64,000 nt of DNA from Clostridium formicaceticum (GTDB lineage Bacteria; Bacillota; Clostridia; Peptostreptococcales; Natronincolaceae). A program made the position numbers and the translations under genes. Position 1 is the first letter of the stretch; every line of letters begins with the position of its first letter. Below the pieces are notes generated by a model. It had not been told where the DNA came from. It saw only the letters and a program-made list of their open reading frames with translations, and ran no database searches. The DNA is taken from positions 2,790,001 through 2,854,000 of the forward strand of contig NZ_CP017603.1 in the NCBI RefSeq assembly GCF_001854185.1, read 5' to 3'. Positions 34,956-43,853 of this stretch are shown here, piece after piece.

Positions 34956-36878
34956 ATGGGAAAAGATACAAGAAATATTTATTTAACAAATATTCCTTTA
35001 GAGGAAGCACAGAAACAGTATTTTACACATTTTGAAGTAAATAAGACTTTTGTCAAAACTGAAGTGATACCAGTAATGGAGGCGTTAGACCGTGTGACGG
35101 TCTATCCATTGTTTGCAAAAAAGTCTTCCCCCAGTTATAATGCCGCTGCTATGGACGGGGTAGCTGTGATTGCAGAAAAAACCTATGGTGCCACTGAGAG
35201 TAATCCGATGCAATTAAAATTGGGGGAAGGTTTTGTTTTTACCAATACAGGGGGATGTTTAAAAGATCCCTATGATGCGGTAATTATGATTGAAGATATT
35301 GTGGAAATAGATAAAAATACCATTGAAATATATAGCGCTGCAAAGCCTTGGCAGCATGTTCGTCCTATAGGAGAAGATATTGTTGAAGGTGAAATGATTC
35401 TTTCAGCAAATCACAAGATTAGGCCTATGGATATTGGCGCTCTTCTAGCTGGACAAGTTCAAAGTGTTGAAGTATATCAACAGCCTAAGGTAGGGATTAT
35501 ACCTACTGGATCAGAAATTATAGAAGTATCAGAAGAGCTTCAAATAGGAAAAATTATAGAGTCTAATTCTAGAATGTTTGCTGCTATGGTACAGCAGTAT
35601 GGGGGTTCTCCTAACAGATATTCTATTGTAAAGGATGACTATAACCTCATTAAAGAAACGATTTGCAGAGCTGCGAAGGAAAATGACATTGTTATTATTA
35701 ATGCTGGCTCCTCTGCCGGTTCGGAGGACTACACAGTAAATGTTCTCAGAGAAATCGGTGAAGTGGTGATCCATGGGGTAGCTACAAAACCAGGGAAGCC
35801 GGTTATTTTAGCTATTGTGGAAGGAAAACCAGTGATAGGGATTCCTGGTTATCCAGTATCTGCCTACTTTGTTTTCGAATTTTTCTTAAAGCCTTTACTT
35901 TTTAAATACAACCGACAAACCTTATCAGAAGGTCAAAAAATAAAAGCAACTTTAAGCAGGCGAATTGTCTCTTCCCTCAAACATGAGGAATATATTCGAT
36001 TAAAGTTAGGAAGAGTAAGAGATAAAATGATAGCGACGCCGTTAGAGCGTGGCGCTGGTGTGACGATGTCTTTAGTAAAGGCGGACGGTATACTGGTGGT
36101 GCCCCAACAAACGGAGGGTTATGAAGCTGGAACAGAGGTAGAGGTTACGCTACTGAAGCCTCAGGAAGAGATTGATCATACCATCGTATCTATAGGCAGT
36201 CACGATCTTGTGATGGATATACTAGGGAATCAACTTCACAAAGAGAATCCTGACATGTTTTTATCTTCAGCTCATGTAGGTAGCATGGGAGGGATTATGT
36301 CCATGAAAAAAGGAGAAGGACATATAGCACCTATACATTTATTAGAGGAAAGTACAGGGGAATATAATGTAGCTTATGTAGACCGCTATTTAAAGGGTGA
36401 AGATATGGCCTTGCTTAAGTTTGTAAAACGGAGCCAAGGGTTAATGGTTCAAAAAGGTAACCCTAAAAATATTCAAGGGATAGAAGATTTAACAAGAAAA
36501 GAAGTACAATTTGTCAATAGGCAAAGAGGTGCTGGAACAAGGATTCTTTTAGATTACTATCTAAAGAAAAAAGATATAGAAGCTTCTAATGTAAATGGTT
36601 ATGACAGAGAAATGACCACCCATATGGCGGTGGCTGCAGCGGTGGCTAGTGGGTCTGCAGATTGTGGCTTAGGTGTATATTCTGCAGCAAGATCTATGGG
36701 TGTAGACTTCATTCCTATAGATTGGGAGGATTATGACTTGCTTATTCCGCAAAAAGAGTTGAATAATAAAGAAATCATCAAGCTTATAGAGGTGATGAAG
36801 AGTGAAGATTTCTTAACGCTAATTGAGGAACTAGGTGGCTATGATACAAAAAATATAGGTGAGGTAATAACAATCTAA
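34956..36878 (+). CDS. MoeA fused to a periplasmic-binding-protein-like domain
   Basis: A 640-residue protein whose first 400 residues form a second MoeA (NAAAMDGVAVIAEKTYGA, PTGSEIIEVSEEL, INAGSSAGSEDYTVNVL, GIPGYPVSAYFVFEFF) and whose C-terminal 215 residues form a PBP-like domain (VSIGSHDLVMDILGNQL, NRQRGAGTRILLDYYL, VASGSADCGLGVYSAA), as in substrate domains of molybdate/tungstate sensors. The MoeA part keeps DGV rather than DGYAV. I chose ATG 34956 after GGGGTG; the open frame begins inside moeA. Many anaerobes carry two MoeA versions, possibly one for W and one for Mo, which is inference here. Confidence 0.88.
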   Translation: MGKDTRNIYLTNIPLEEAQKQYFTHFEVNKTFVKTEVIPVMEALDRVTVYPLFAKKSSPSYNAAAMDGVAVIAEKTYGATESNPMQLKLGEGFVFTNTGGCLKDPYDAVIMIEDIVEIDKNTIEIYSAAKPWQHVRPIGEDIVEGEMILSANHKIRPMDIGALLAGQVQSVEVYQQPKVGIIPTGSEIIEVSEELQIGKIIESNSRMFAAMVQQYGGSPNRYSIVKDDYNLIKETICRAAKENDIVIINAGSSAGSEDYTVNVLREIGEVVIHGVATKPGKPVILAIVEGKPVIGIPGYPVSAYFVFEFFLKPLLFKYNRQTLSEGQKIKATLSRRIVSSLKHEEYIRLKLGRVRDKMIATPLERGAGVTMSLVKADGILVVPQQTEGYEAGTEVEVTLLKPQEEIDHTIVSIGSHDLVMDILGNQLHKENPDMFLSSAHVGSMGGIMSMKKGEGHIAPIHLLEESTGEYNVAYVDRYLKGEDMALLKFVKRSQGLMVQKGNPKNIQGIEDLTRKEVQFVNRQRGAGTRILLDYYLKKKDIEASNVNGYDREMTTHMAVAAAVASGSADCGLGVYSAARSMGVDFIPIDWEDYDLLIPQKELNNKEIIKLIEVMKSEDFLTLIEELGGYDTKNIGEVITI

Positions 36879-36890
36879 GGAGGGGTCAAG

Positions 36891-37325
36891 GTGGCAAAAG
36901 TAGTGGCGATTAACATTAGTCAAAAAAAAGGCGAGAAAAAAATTCCTGTTGAGAAGGCAATATTTATTGAAAACTTTGGTATAGAGGGAGATGCTCATGC
37001 AGGAGACTGGCATAGACAAGTAAGCCTTTTGGCAGAGGAAAGTGCCGATAAAATTAGAGCAGCAGGTATGCCAGAAATTAAAGAAGGAGATTTTGCCGAA
37101 AACATTACAACATATGGCATTGAAGTAAGTAAGCTACCTATAGGTACCAAATTAAAAATTGGTGAAACTCTACAGGAGGTTACTCAGATTGGTAAAGAGT
37201 GTCATCAACACTGTGCTATCTATCACCAAGTTGGAGATTGTGTTATGCCTAGAGAAGGTATTTTCACTAAAGTATTAAAGGGTGGCGTTGTAGCTGCTGG
37301 AGATCCTATAGAAATTGTAGATTAA
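36891..37325 (+). CDS. MOSC-domain protein
   Basis: A 144-residue single MOSC domain, the fold of Mo cofactor sulfurase C-termini and of several Moco-handling proteins. Conserved features are GIEGDAHAGDWHRQVSLL, GDFAENITTYGIE, LPIGTKLKIGETLQEVTQIGKECHQHC and the final GVVAAGDPIEI; the Cys in GKECHQHC is the putative sulfur/Mo contact. The start is GTG 36891 with AAGGAGGGG 6-13 nt upstream. It is the last gene of the moeA operon, with a terminator 16 bp after the stop. Confidence 0.9.
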   Translation: MAKVVAINISQKKGEKKIPVEKAIFIENFGIEGDAHAGDWHRQVSLLAEESADKIRAAGMPEIKEGDFAENITTYGIEVSKLPIGTKLKIGETLQEVTQIGKECHQHCAIYHQVGDCVMPREGIFTKVLKGGVVAAGDPIEIVD

Positions 37326-37340
37326 GAAAAGTGCTATAAA

Positions 37341-37374
37341 AAAGCTCTGCGTAGAATCTCGCAGAGCTTTAAAT
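37341..37374 (+). terminator. Terminator of the moeA operon
   Basis: AAAGCTCTGCG (37341-37351) pairs exactly with 37360-37370. Confidence 0.8.
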
Positions 37375-37433
37375 ATGTAGACAAGAGGGTATAATGCTAT
37401 AGAAAAGAAACAAATGAGTAGAGGTGTTGTAGT

Positions 37434-39149
37434 ATGGATAAAAAAGAAGTGAGTAAGATATTAGAAGAAATAGGGATTCTGTTAGAAATACAGGGGGAAA
37501 ATCCCTTTAAAACTAGAGCTTATTTTAATGGCGCTAGAACAATAGAGTTGCTGAAGGAAGATATAAGCATTTTAGTAGAAGAAAATCGGTTGGGAGAGGT
37601 CAAGGGTATAGGCAAGGCTTTACAGGAAAAAATATCGGAGTTGGTAAGGACGGGAAGATTAGCATACTATGAGGAGTTAAAATCACAGCTGCCTGAAGGA
37701 ATATTTGATTTACTTAAAATACCAGGACTAGGGCCTAAAAAAGTAAAGCTTCTGTATAGTGAACTAGCTATTAAAAATCTAGGTGAGCTAGAATACGCAT
37801 GTCTAGAAAATAGGCTCTTACATTTAAAGGGCTTTGGAGAAAAGACACAGAATAAAATATTAGAGGGGATTGACCATCTAAAGAAATACAGAGGGCAGCA
37901 TCTGTTATCTACTGGTATTCTTTTCAGTAGACCAATTCTAGAGAAATTACAAAAAAATCAAGCAATCATAGGGGTGAGTTTAGCAGGAAGCATAAGAAGG
38001 CAAAAAGAACTGATTAAGGATATTGATATCATCGCTAGTTGTCAAGAGGAAAAAAGAGAAGCAATTATGGAAGAATTTACTTCCTTTTCAGAGGTGGAGA
38101 AGATTATAGCCAAAGGAAATACGAAGTCTAGTGTACTACTATCTTCAGGCGTCAATATAGATTTAAGATTGGTGGAGGAGGAGGAATACCCTACAGCCTT
38201 ACATCATTTTACTGGCAGCAAAGAGCATAATACCGCTATACGCCATAGGGCGAAAACTTTGGGACTAAAAGTTAATGAGTATGGTATTTTTCGTGGTGAT
38301 GAAAAAATAAAGGTAGAGGATGAAGAAGACTTTTTTCAGACGTTACGGTTACAGTATATTCCTCCAGAATTGAGAGAAAACAATGGGGAAATAGAGGCAG
38401 CTGAAGCAGGAGATATCCCCACCCTGGTGGATTTGGAGGATATTAAGGGGATATTTCATGTACATAGCAATTATAGTGATGGTATAAATACGCTTGAAGA
38501 ATTGATAAAAGCGGCTATAGATAAAGGTTTCCAGTATATAGGCATATCTGACCACAGCAAAACAGCAGTTTATGCCAATGGTTTAAAGGAAGCAGCAGTA
38601 AAGAAACAACATGAAGAAATTCAACAATTGAGAATAAAGTATCCACAGATAAAAATATTCAAGGGTATTGAGTCGGATATCCTTCCTGATGGTTCTCTAG
38701 ATTATGGTGAGGAAGTATTATCCCAATTTGACTACATTATAGGTTCTATACACTCTCATTTTAATATGGATAGAGAATCTATGACCAACCGTATTAAAAG
38801 GGCAGTGGAAAACAAGTATTTAACCATCTTAGGACATCCTACAGGAAGACTATTGCTATCCAGGAAGGCCTATGATGTAGATTTAGAAGCCATCATAGAA
38901 GCCTGTAGTGCTAATGCGGTTGCGATTGAAATTAATAGCAATCCCCATAGACTGGATTTGGATTGGAGAATGTGTAAATATGCTAAGGAAAAAGGTGTAA
39001 AACTAGTGATTGAACCAGATGCCCACAGAATCTCTGGTTTTGACGATATTGCTTATGGGATTGGTATTGCAAGAAAAGGCTGGTTGGGGGCGGAGGATGT
39101 CTTAAACTGTAGAGAAGCAGAGGAAGTGGAGATGTTGTTTAAAAAATAA
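37434..39149 (+). CDS. polX: Family X DNA polymerase with PHP domain (PolX)
   Basis: A 571-residue DNA repair polymerase with an N-terminal helix-hairpin-helix region (KVKGIGKALQEKI, IPGLGPKKVKLLY), the nucleotidyltransferase palm (LAGSIRRQKELIKDIDIIAS, with the catalytic Asp pair) and a C-terminal PHP phosphoesterase domain (FHVHSNYSDG, GISDHSKT, GSIHSHF, LGHPTGRLL, IEPDAH) that gives 3'-5' exonuclease and AP-endonuclease activity in bacterial PolX. Size and order match the Bacillus enzyme. Monocistronic, between two terminators. Confidence 0.92.
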   Translation: MDKKEVSKILEEIGILLEIQGENPFKTRAYFNGARTIELLKEDISILVEENRLGEVKGIGKALQEKISELVRTGRLAYYEELKSQLPEGIFDLLKIPGLGPKKVKLLYSELAIKNLGELEYACLENRLLHLKGFGEKTQNKILEGIDHLKKYRGQHLLSTGILFSRPILEKLQKNQAIIGVSLAGSIRRQKELIKDIDIIASCQEEKREAIMEEFTSFSEVEKIIAKGNTKSSVLLSSGVNIDLRLVEEEEYPTALHHFTGSKEHNTAIRHRAKTLGLKVNEYGIFRGDEKIKVEDEEDFFQTLRLQYIPPELRENNGEIEAAEAGDIPTLVDLEDIKGIFHVHSNYSDGINTLEELIKAAIDKGFQYIGISDHSKTAVYANGLKEAAVKKQHEEIQQLRIKYPQIKIFKGIESDILPDGSLDYGEEVLSQFDYIIGSIHSHFNMDRESMTNRIKRAVENKYLTILGHPTGRLLLSRKAYDVDLEAIIEACSANAVAIEINSNPHRLDLDWRMCKYAKEKGVKLVIEPDAHRISGFDDIAYGIGIARKGWLGAEDVLNCREAEEVEMLFKK

Positions 39150-39170
39150 TCATTCGTATGAGCTTAAATA

Positions 39171-39216
39171 AAAAAAGCCCAGCATATATTAGCCTAAGCA
39201 AATGTGCTGGTTTTTT
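39171..39216. terminator. Bidirectional terminator between polX and spoVB
   Basis: A-run, CCAGCA (39179-39184), TGCTGG (39205-39210), T-run: symmetrical for the convergent genes. Confidence 0.75.
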
Positions 39217-39219
39217 CTC

Positions 39220-40764
39220 TTAATCTTTGATGGTTTCTATTAGGTGTTTTAAGTCAAAGGTTTTGGTTATAAGTAATAATATAAAGTACAAGCCAGCTCC
39301 TACGAAAGAAGAAATGATGGTACTCCATCCATTGCTTTGGGAAATGCTATAAAAAGCTTTATAACTATAAATCATTGAAAGAATCATAAGAATAGATGCT
39401 AAAAGTGGCTTCAGTATAGAATGTACAAAAGGCAAATCAATTTTGATATATTTCATCAATGTAACAAGATTTAAAGCAAAAATAGTAAAAGTCGATAATA
39501 GAAACCCGATAAAATAACCATAAATGCCGTATTTAGGATTAGGGATTAAGAAGTAAGTACAATAAAGCTGTAGTATCATACCCAGCAGATAGTTAACAGT
39601 AGTAACGACTTGTTTTCCCATACCGTGTAAGATACCAGACAATGTATGTTGCATACAGAGAAAGATAGTGCCGTAGCTAATGAGGGAGAGGTATTTACCT
39701 ACCTCCTCGCAATTATAAACCAGTTCTGCAAGATGATTACCGAAGATAACATAGACAATGGTAGTAGGGATAGCGATTAATAGGGTCATTCTAAGGGCTA
39801 AGCTAGACTTATACGTTACATCCTTCCAATTATTTACTGCCAGTTGCTCTGAAATATTAGGTATAATGTTAATCACCAAGGCGGTTGTTACGGTAAAGGG
39901 TAAAAACAATAAGGGCATCGCCATCCCTGATATCTTTCCAAAGGTCTCAATAGCGACGGTGGAAGAATAACCTGCTACCTGTAATCTTTGTGGGATAAGG
40001 ATAGAATTTACTGTTTGCATAATTACAGAAATTAAACGACTTAAGGTGATGGGTATAGCAACATATAATAAATGATTAAGTATTTCAAGAGAAGAATCAC
40101 TATAGGCCTTTAAAAAGTGTGGTTTCGTTGCTATTTTTTTAAAATTAAATCTTAAAACTAAATAAAGAAAACCAAAGACTTCGCCTATTGAAATACCAAT
40201 AATCGCGATGGTAGCTGCTGCTACAGGGTTAGAGGGTGTCTTGTAATAGAGATAAGACAAGACAAAAATAATGCGACAGAGCTGCTCAATAATTTGGGCA
40301 GTAGCAGCTGGAGCCATTTCCTTTAGACCATAAAAAAAACCTCTTAAAATGCTGGAAAAAGTAATGATACTGATAGCAGGAATTGTCCATAGAACAGGAT
40401 AATAGAGGCTTGGATTTTTTAATAGCCTATGAACGATAAAATCAATTTTTAAAGATACAAAAACTGAAAGAACAAAAGCAGCTAGTCCTCCCATCAATAG
40501 AGAAAGAAATAATACTTTATAAATACCTTCTCGATGATGCACTGACTTTTCTTTGGCCACCAATTTAGAAACGGCAATAGGAATTCCGGCAGTTGGAATT
40601 GTAATGATGACCATTAAAAATGGGAAAACCATTTGGTATAAACCAATAGCTGTAGCACCGATCAACCTAGAAAGAAAAATTTTATAGATAAAACCTAGGG
40701 AGCGAACGACTACATTGACCAATGCTAATAAAATTGTACCAAAAATAAAAGAAGACTTCTTCAA
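39220..40764 (-). CDS. spoVB: MOP-superfamily flippase, SpoVB/MurJ-like
   Basis: A 514-residue protein with about 14 membrane helices. The N-terminus (LALVNVVVRSLGFIYKIFLSRLIG, IPTAGIPIAVSKLVA) is typical of the SpoVB group, which takes part in spore cortex synthesis, probably by flipping lipid-linked precursors; related paralogues (YkvU, YtgP) act in cell-wall growth. The assignment to SpoVB rather than a paralogue is by overall resemblance only. The start is TTG 40764, 6 nt after AGGTGG. It supports an endospore-forming host. Confidence 0.82.
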   Translation of the reverse strand: MKKSSFIFGTILLALVNVVVRSLGFIYKIFLSRLIGATAIGLYQMVFPFLMVIITIPTAGIPIAVSKLVAKEKSVHHREGIYKVLFLSLLMGGLAAFVLSVFVSLKIDFIVHRLLKNPSLYYPVLWTIPAISIITFSSILRGFFYGLKEMAPAATAQIIEQLCRIIFVLSYLYYKTPSNPVAAATIAIIGISIGEVFGFLYLVLRFNFKKIATKPHFLKAYSDSSLEILNHLLYVAIPITLSRLISVIMQTVNSILIPQRLQVAGYSSTVAIETFGKISGMAMPLLFLPFTVTTALVINIIPNISEQLAVNNWKDVTYKSSLALRMTLLIAIPTTIVYVIFGNHLAELVYNCEEVGKYLSLISYGTIFLCMQHTLSGILHGMGKQVVTTVNYLLGMILQLYCTYFLIPNPKYGIYGYFIGFLLSTFTIFALNLVTLMKYIKIDLPFVHSILKPLLASILMILSMIYSYKAFYSISQSNGWSTIISSFVGAGLYFILLLITKTFDLKHLIETIKD

Positions 40765-41133
40765 GGTTATACCACCTCAATTAATAAATTCATGATGATA
40801 TTCAATAAATATTCTTCATCAGCAGCGATTATTACAGGTGACAAAAAGTATATTTTTCTAAACAAACAAAAAAAAAGAAGTCTTTTATCTGGTGATGAAG
40901 ATAATATAAGGGATGTATGGCAATGAAAAGACATATATATTTATCAGAGATATTAACTTAACCCAAGGATCTTTAAAAACCCTCTTGGGTTGCCATATTG
41001 GGTATAGTGAAGGATATTATTGCATCAAACTAGGCTGTGGAGAAATTTTCAAATGACAAACGATGGATTAAACTAACGCTAATGATATATTACTATAAAT
41101 GCTACGAAAAGGGAGATAGATGGAGGTTGTTAT
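40765..41133. other. Intergenic region between divergent spoVB and the GGDEF gene
   Basis: 369 bp. It contains a tiny ORF (ATG 40923, 12 codons) directly followed by a hairpin AACCCAAG (40960-40967) / CTTGGGTT (40984-40991) without a T-run, which looks like a leader structure. No recognisable RNA family. Confidence 0.5.
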
Positions 41134-41760
41134 ATGATTGAAAAAATTCAAGGAATTATGATGAAGGAAGAGTTTGATGAAATCGTAGAAGTGAAAATAA
41201 ATGGTGCTTCAGAAACCTTTACCCTTGCTATGATAGACATCGATAATTTTGAAACGGTAAACAGCTATTATGGGGAAACTGTAGGAGATAGGGTGATACA
41301 AAAAATAGCTTCTGTTTTAAAACAAAATCTTAGATCCAATGATTTAGTGGGTAGATACAATAAAGATGAATTTTATGTGTTATTTAGTAATACCAATGCA
41401 GAAACAGGTTTTATTATTATGGAGGAAATAAGAAGGTATTTTGATGAGAATACATTTCAGCTAAGCGATCGTAAACAAGATATTCGCATTAAAATTAGTG
41501 CTGGTGTGGCTAATTTTCCTAGAGATGCCAAAAATCCCGTAGAGCTTTTAAGAGCTGCCGGTAGTGCTCTTTTTCGAGCAAAGCGAGAGGGAAAAAATAG
41601 AGTGTGTCTTGCAGAAAGTGAAAATATGATTTTAAAATCTAATTATTACACAAAGACACAGCTGGAACGGTTAGGTGAATTATCTAAAAAAACGGATAAA
41701 ACTGAGGCTTTTCTGCTAAGGGAAGCACTAGATGATCTGTTTGCAAAATATAGTAAATAG
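41134..41760 (+). CDS. Degenerate GGDEF-domain protein with ribbon-helix-helix C-terminus
   Basis: A 208-residue protein. Residues 25-165 are a GGDEF fold (MIDIDNFETVNSYYGETVGD, SAGVANFPRDA, ALFRAKREGKNR), but the signature loop reads RYNKDEF, so two catalytic glycines are replaced and diguanylate cyclase activity is unlikely. The last 40 residues (YTKTQLERLGELSKKTDKTE, then AFLLREALDDL) look like a ribbon-helix-helix DNA-binding domain of the CopG/MetJ type. A nucleotide-sensing transcription regulator is my inference. ATG 41134 follows TGGAGG at about 8 nt. Confidence 0.8.
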   Translation: MIEKIQGIMMKEEFDEIVEVKINGASETFTLAMIDIDNFETVNSYYGETVGDRVIQKIASVLKQNLRSNDLVGRYNKDEFYVLFSNTNAETGFIIMEEIRRYFDENTFQLSDRKQDIRIKISAGVANFPRDAKNPVELLRAAGSALFRAKREGKNRVCLAESENMILKSNYYTKTQLERLGELSKKTDKTEAFLLREALDDLFAKYSK

Positions 41761-41846
41761 ATAAAAAAATTCGTATTATAGGCATTGAATATAGCCTGCT
41801 AGCAGATAATATATTTAAGCATAATATTTAAGGAGGCATGATCTAT

Positions 41847-42089
41847 ATGGAAATGGTTTGTCCCATATGCAATGGTTTATCCAGCTATGTGGTAAAATGT
41901 TCTTTTTGTGGAAGTACAATGGAGGCTCAAGCGGCCATTCAAGATTATTACGATGACTATAGTCCCTACCTAGATAAAGAAATTACGGAAAAACTAGATG
42001 GCGTTTCAAAGGTCCAGTGTCTGCATATATTTTATTGTCCTCAATGCCATAGGGATAAGAGAATACCTATCGACAAAATGCTTATGTAA
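41847..42089 (+). CDS. Small zinc-ribbon protein
   Basis: An 80-residue protein with three CxxC knuckles (CPIC, CSFC, CPQC) and an acidic Tyr/Asp-rich middle (IQDYYDDYSPYLDKE). Two knuckles at residues 5-24 could bind one zinc; the third lies near the C-terminus. The function is not recognised. I chose ATG 41847, 10 nt after AGGAGG; ATG 41838 is only 1 nt from it. Confidence 0.7.
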   Translation: MEMVCPICNGLSSYVVKCSFCGSTMEAQAAIQDYYDDYSPYLDKEITEKLDGVSKVQCLHIFYCPQCHRDKRIPIDKMLM

Positions 42090-42201
42090 TTATTGTAGTT
42101 ATAGGAAAAACAGGCAGAGAATAACTGATTGCAATCTTCATGACGAAGGAATATAATAAAAGTATCTCATGGTATTGATATTATTCAAAGGGGGTAGTGT
42201 A

Positions 42202-42894
42202 ATGGAGAAAAATAATCAACAAATCAAAAAAGTAAAATACGTACCAGAAATTAAAGGTGTCTTAAGAAGCAATTATATTGAACTACCTACTTGTATTGCA
42301 GAAGCCAGTGGCATAAAAATCTTTGGTAAAAGAATGAAATCTATCTTATTTAGTACGGATGTTGCTATCATTAAAAATACCAATGCAGATGCAGTAATAG
42401 CAGTATATCCCTTTACACCACAATTACTGATTACGCAAGCTTTAATGCTAGCTTCAGATGTGCCTGTTTTTTGTGGCGTAGGAGGAGGATTAACCACAGG
42501 AAAGCGTTGTATTAATATAGCACTTCATGCAGAATTCCAGGGGGCTATAGGGGTTGTTTTAAATAAACCTACACCAAATGAAATTGTAACAGAATTAAAA
42601 AATACCATAGATATTCCTGTTGTTATTACAGTTGTATCGGAGGATGAGGACTTTCAAGCAAGGCTTGAAGCAGGAGCAGATATTTTAAATGTTTCTGGAG
42701 CGGCTAATACACCAAAAATTGTAAAAAGAATTCGGGAGGTTAGCAGTACTGTACCGATTATAGCTACGGGAGGTAATAGCAGAGAATCCATACTACGAAC
42801 CATTGAAGCAGGAGCCAATGCTATTACTTACACGCCGCCTTCAACTGCAGAAATATTTACCGAAGCAATGAAAAGATATAGAGGACAACTCTAA
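42202..42894 (+). CDS. TIM-barrel protein (putative hydrolase/synthase family)
   Basis: A 230-residue single-domain protein with the alternating beta/alpha pattern of a TIM barrel and a C-terminal phosphate-binding-like motif (VPIIATGGNSRESILRTIEA, GANAITYTPPS). The GVGGGLTTGKR loop near residue 95 is distinctive. Clostridial homologues are usually labelled only hydrolase. I chose ATG 42202 after GGGGGT. The enzyme's substrate is unknown and neighbours do not help. Confidence 0.6.
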   Translation: MEKNNQQIKKVKYVPEIKGVLRSNYIELPTCIAEASGIKIFGKRMKSILFSTDVAIIKNTNADAVIAVYPFTPQLLITQALMLASDVPVFCGVGGGLTTGKRCINIALHAEFQGAIGVVLNKPTPNEIVTELKNTIDIPVVITVVSEDEDFQARLEAGADILNVSGAANTPKIVKRIREVSSTVPIIATGGNSRESILRTIEAGANAITYTPPSTAEIFTEAMKRYRGQL

Positions 42895-42938
42895 AATAAA
42901 AAAACAGCTAGAAAAGTGGGTTTTTAGCTGTTTTTTTA
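42895..42938. terminator. Bidirectional terminator
   Basis: AAACAGCTA (42902-42910) and TAGCTGTTT (42925-42933), with A-run before and T-run after, between convergent genes. Confidence 0.85.
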
Positions 42939-42942
42939 ATAC

Positions 42943-43776
42943 TTACAAGTTTCTCTGCATATTCCCCCAATCCAATAACTTGTTAATAGGGTGAAAACTA
43001 GGCTTCATTTGTTTAAAGGTAGTAATATATTGAAAACCTATTTCCTTAAGTTGTTTTAAAGCATGATGAAAATCAAAGGCTACATGATGAGGATAATGAG
43101 CATCAGAACCCAAGGTAATAACTTCTCCTCCAAGACGATGATATAGTGTTAGAATATCCAAAGAGGGATGGTAATCTCCTAAGTTATAACGAATACCAGA
43201 GGTGTTTATTTCAATGCCTTTGCCTTTTTCAATAAGTTTTTTAAAAATAACAGTTGTAAATTCTTCATATGTTTCTAAAGGAAGAGAAATATCAAAATTT
43301 CCATAGCGTTTAATAATATCTAAATGACCTAATACACAGTAACCATCGTAATTATTTACGATATCTGCTAATTCTTCAAAATAAATTTCATAAGCTTTTT
43401 TTTGAGTTTTGCCATGAAAAAAGTTATTTAGAAATAACTCTGATTTTTCAACGGAATGGATAGAAGCGATAACAAAGTCAAAAGGATACTTTTCTATGTC
43501 TTCTTGGCATCTGTTTATGATATGGGGCTGCACACCCATTTCAACACCTTTGTTTATGACGATTTTATTAGCATATTTCTTCTGACATGCTTCTATCGAT
43601 GAAAAGTATTTTTTATAATCAAATTTATAGTTATTACCATTACCATCATAATCATAGTCCATGTGATCTGTAAAACAGATTTCTTTTAAACCTTTCTCGA
43701 TCGCAGCTTCAACAGCTTCTTCCATCTGCATAAATCCATCTGGTGAAAAATTACTGTGGATGTGAAAATCATACAT
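42943..43776 (-). CDS. PHP-domain phosphatase, histidinol-phosphatase (HisJ) family
   Basis: A 277-residue PHP metal-dependent phosphoesterase. Metal-binding motifs are YDFHIHSNFSPDG, CFTDHMDYDYDG, GVEMGVQPH, VIASIHSVEKS, LGHLDIIKRYG and LGSDAHYPHHV, in the order typical of HisJ/HisK histidinol-phosphate phosphatases. No his genes are nearby, so histidine synthesis is by family only. The ATG follows AGGGAGG on the minus strand. Confidence 0.8.
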   Translation of the reverse strand: MYDFHIHSNFSPDGFMQMEEAVEAAIEKGLKEICFTDHMDYDYDGNGNNYKFDYKKYFSSIEACQKKYANKIVINKGVEMGVQPHIINRCQEDIEKYPFDFVIASIHSVEKSELFLNNFFHGKTQKKAYEIYFEELADIVNNYDGYCVLGHLDIIKRYGNFDISLPLETYEEFTTVIFKKLIEKGKGIEINTSGIRYNLGDYHPSLDILTLYHRLGGEVITLGSDAHYPHHVAFDFHHALKQLKEIGFQYITTFKQMKPSFHPINKLLDWGNMQRNL

Positions 43777-43853
43777 AAAATTGCCTCCCTAACCATTTAT
43801 AGTTTATCATCACCTTTTATTTTATCTCTATCTGGCGATGAAGTCAAAGGCAG

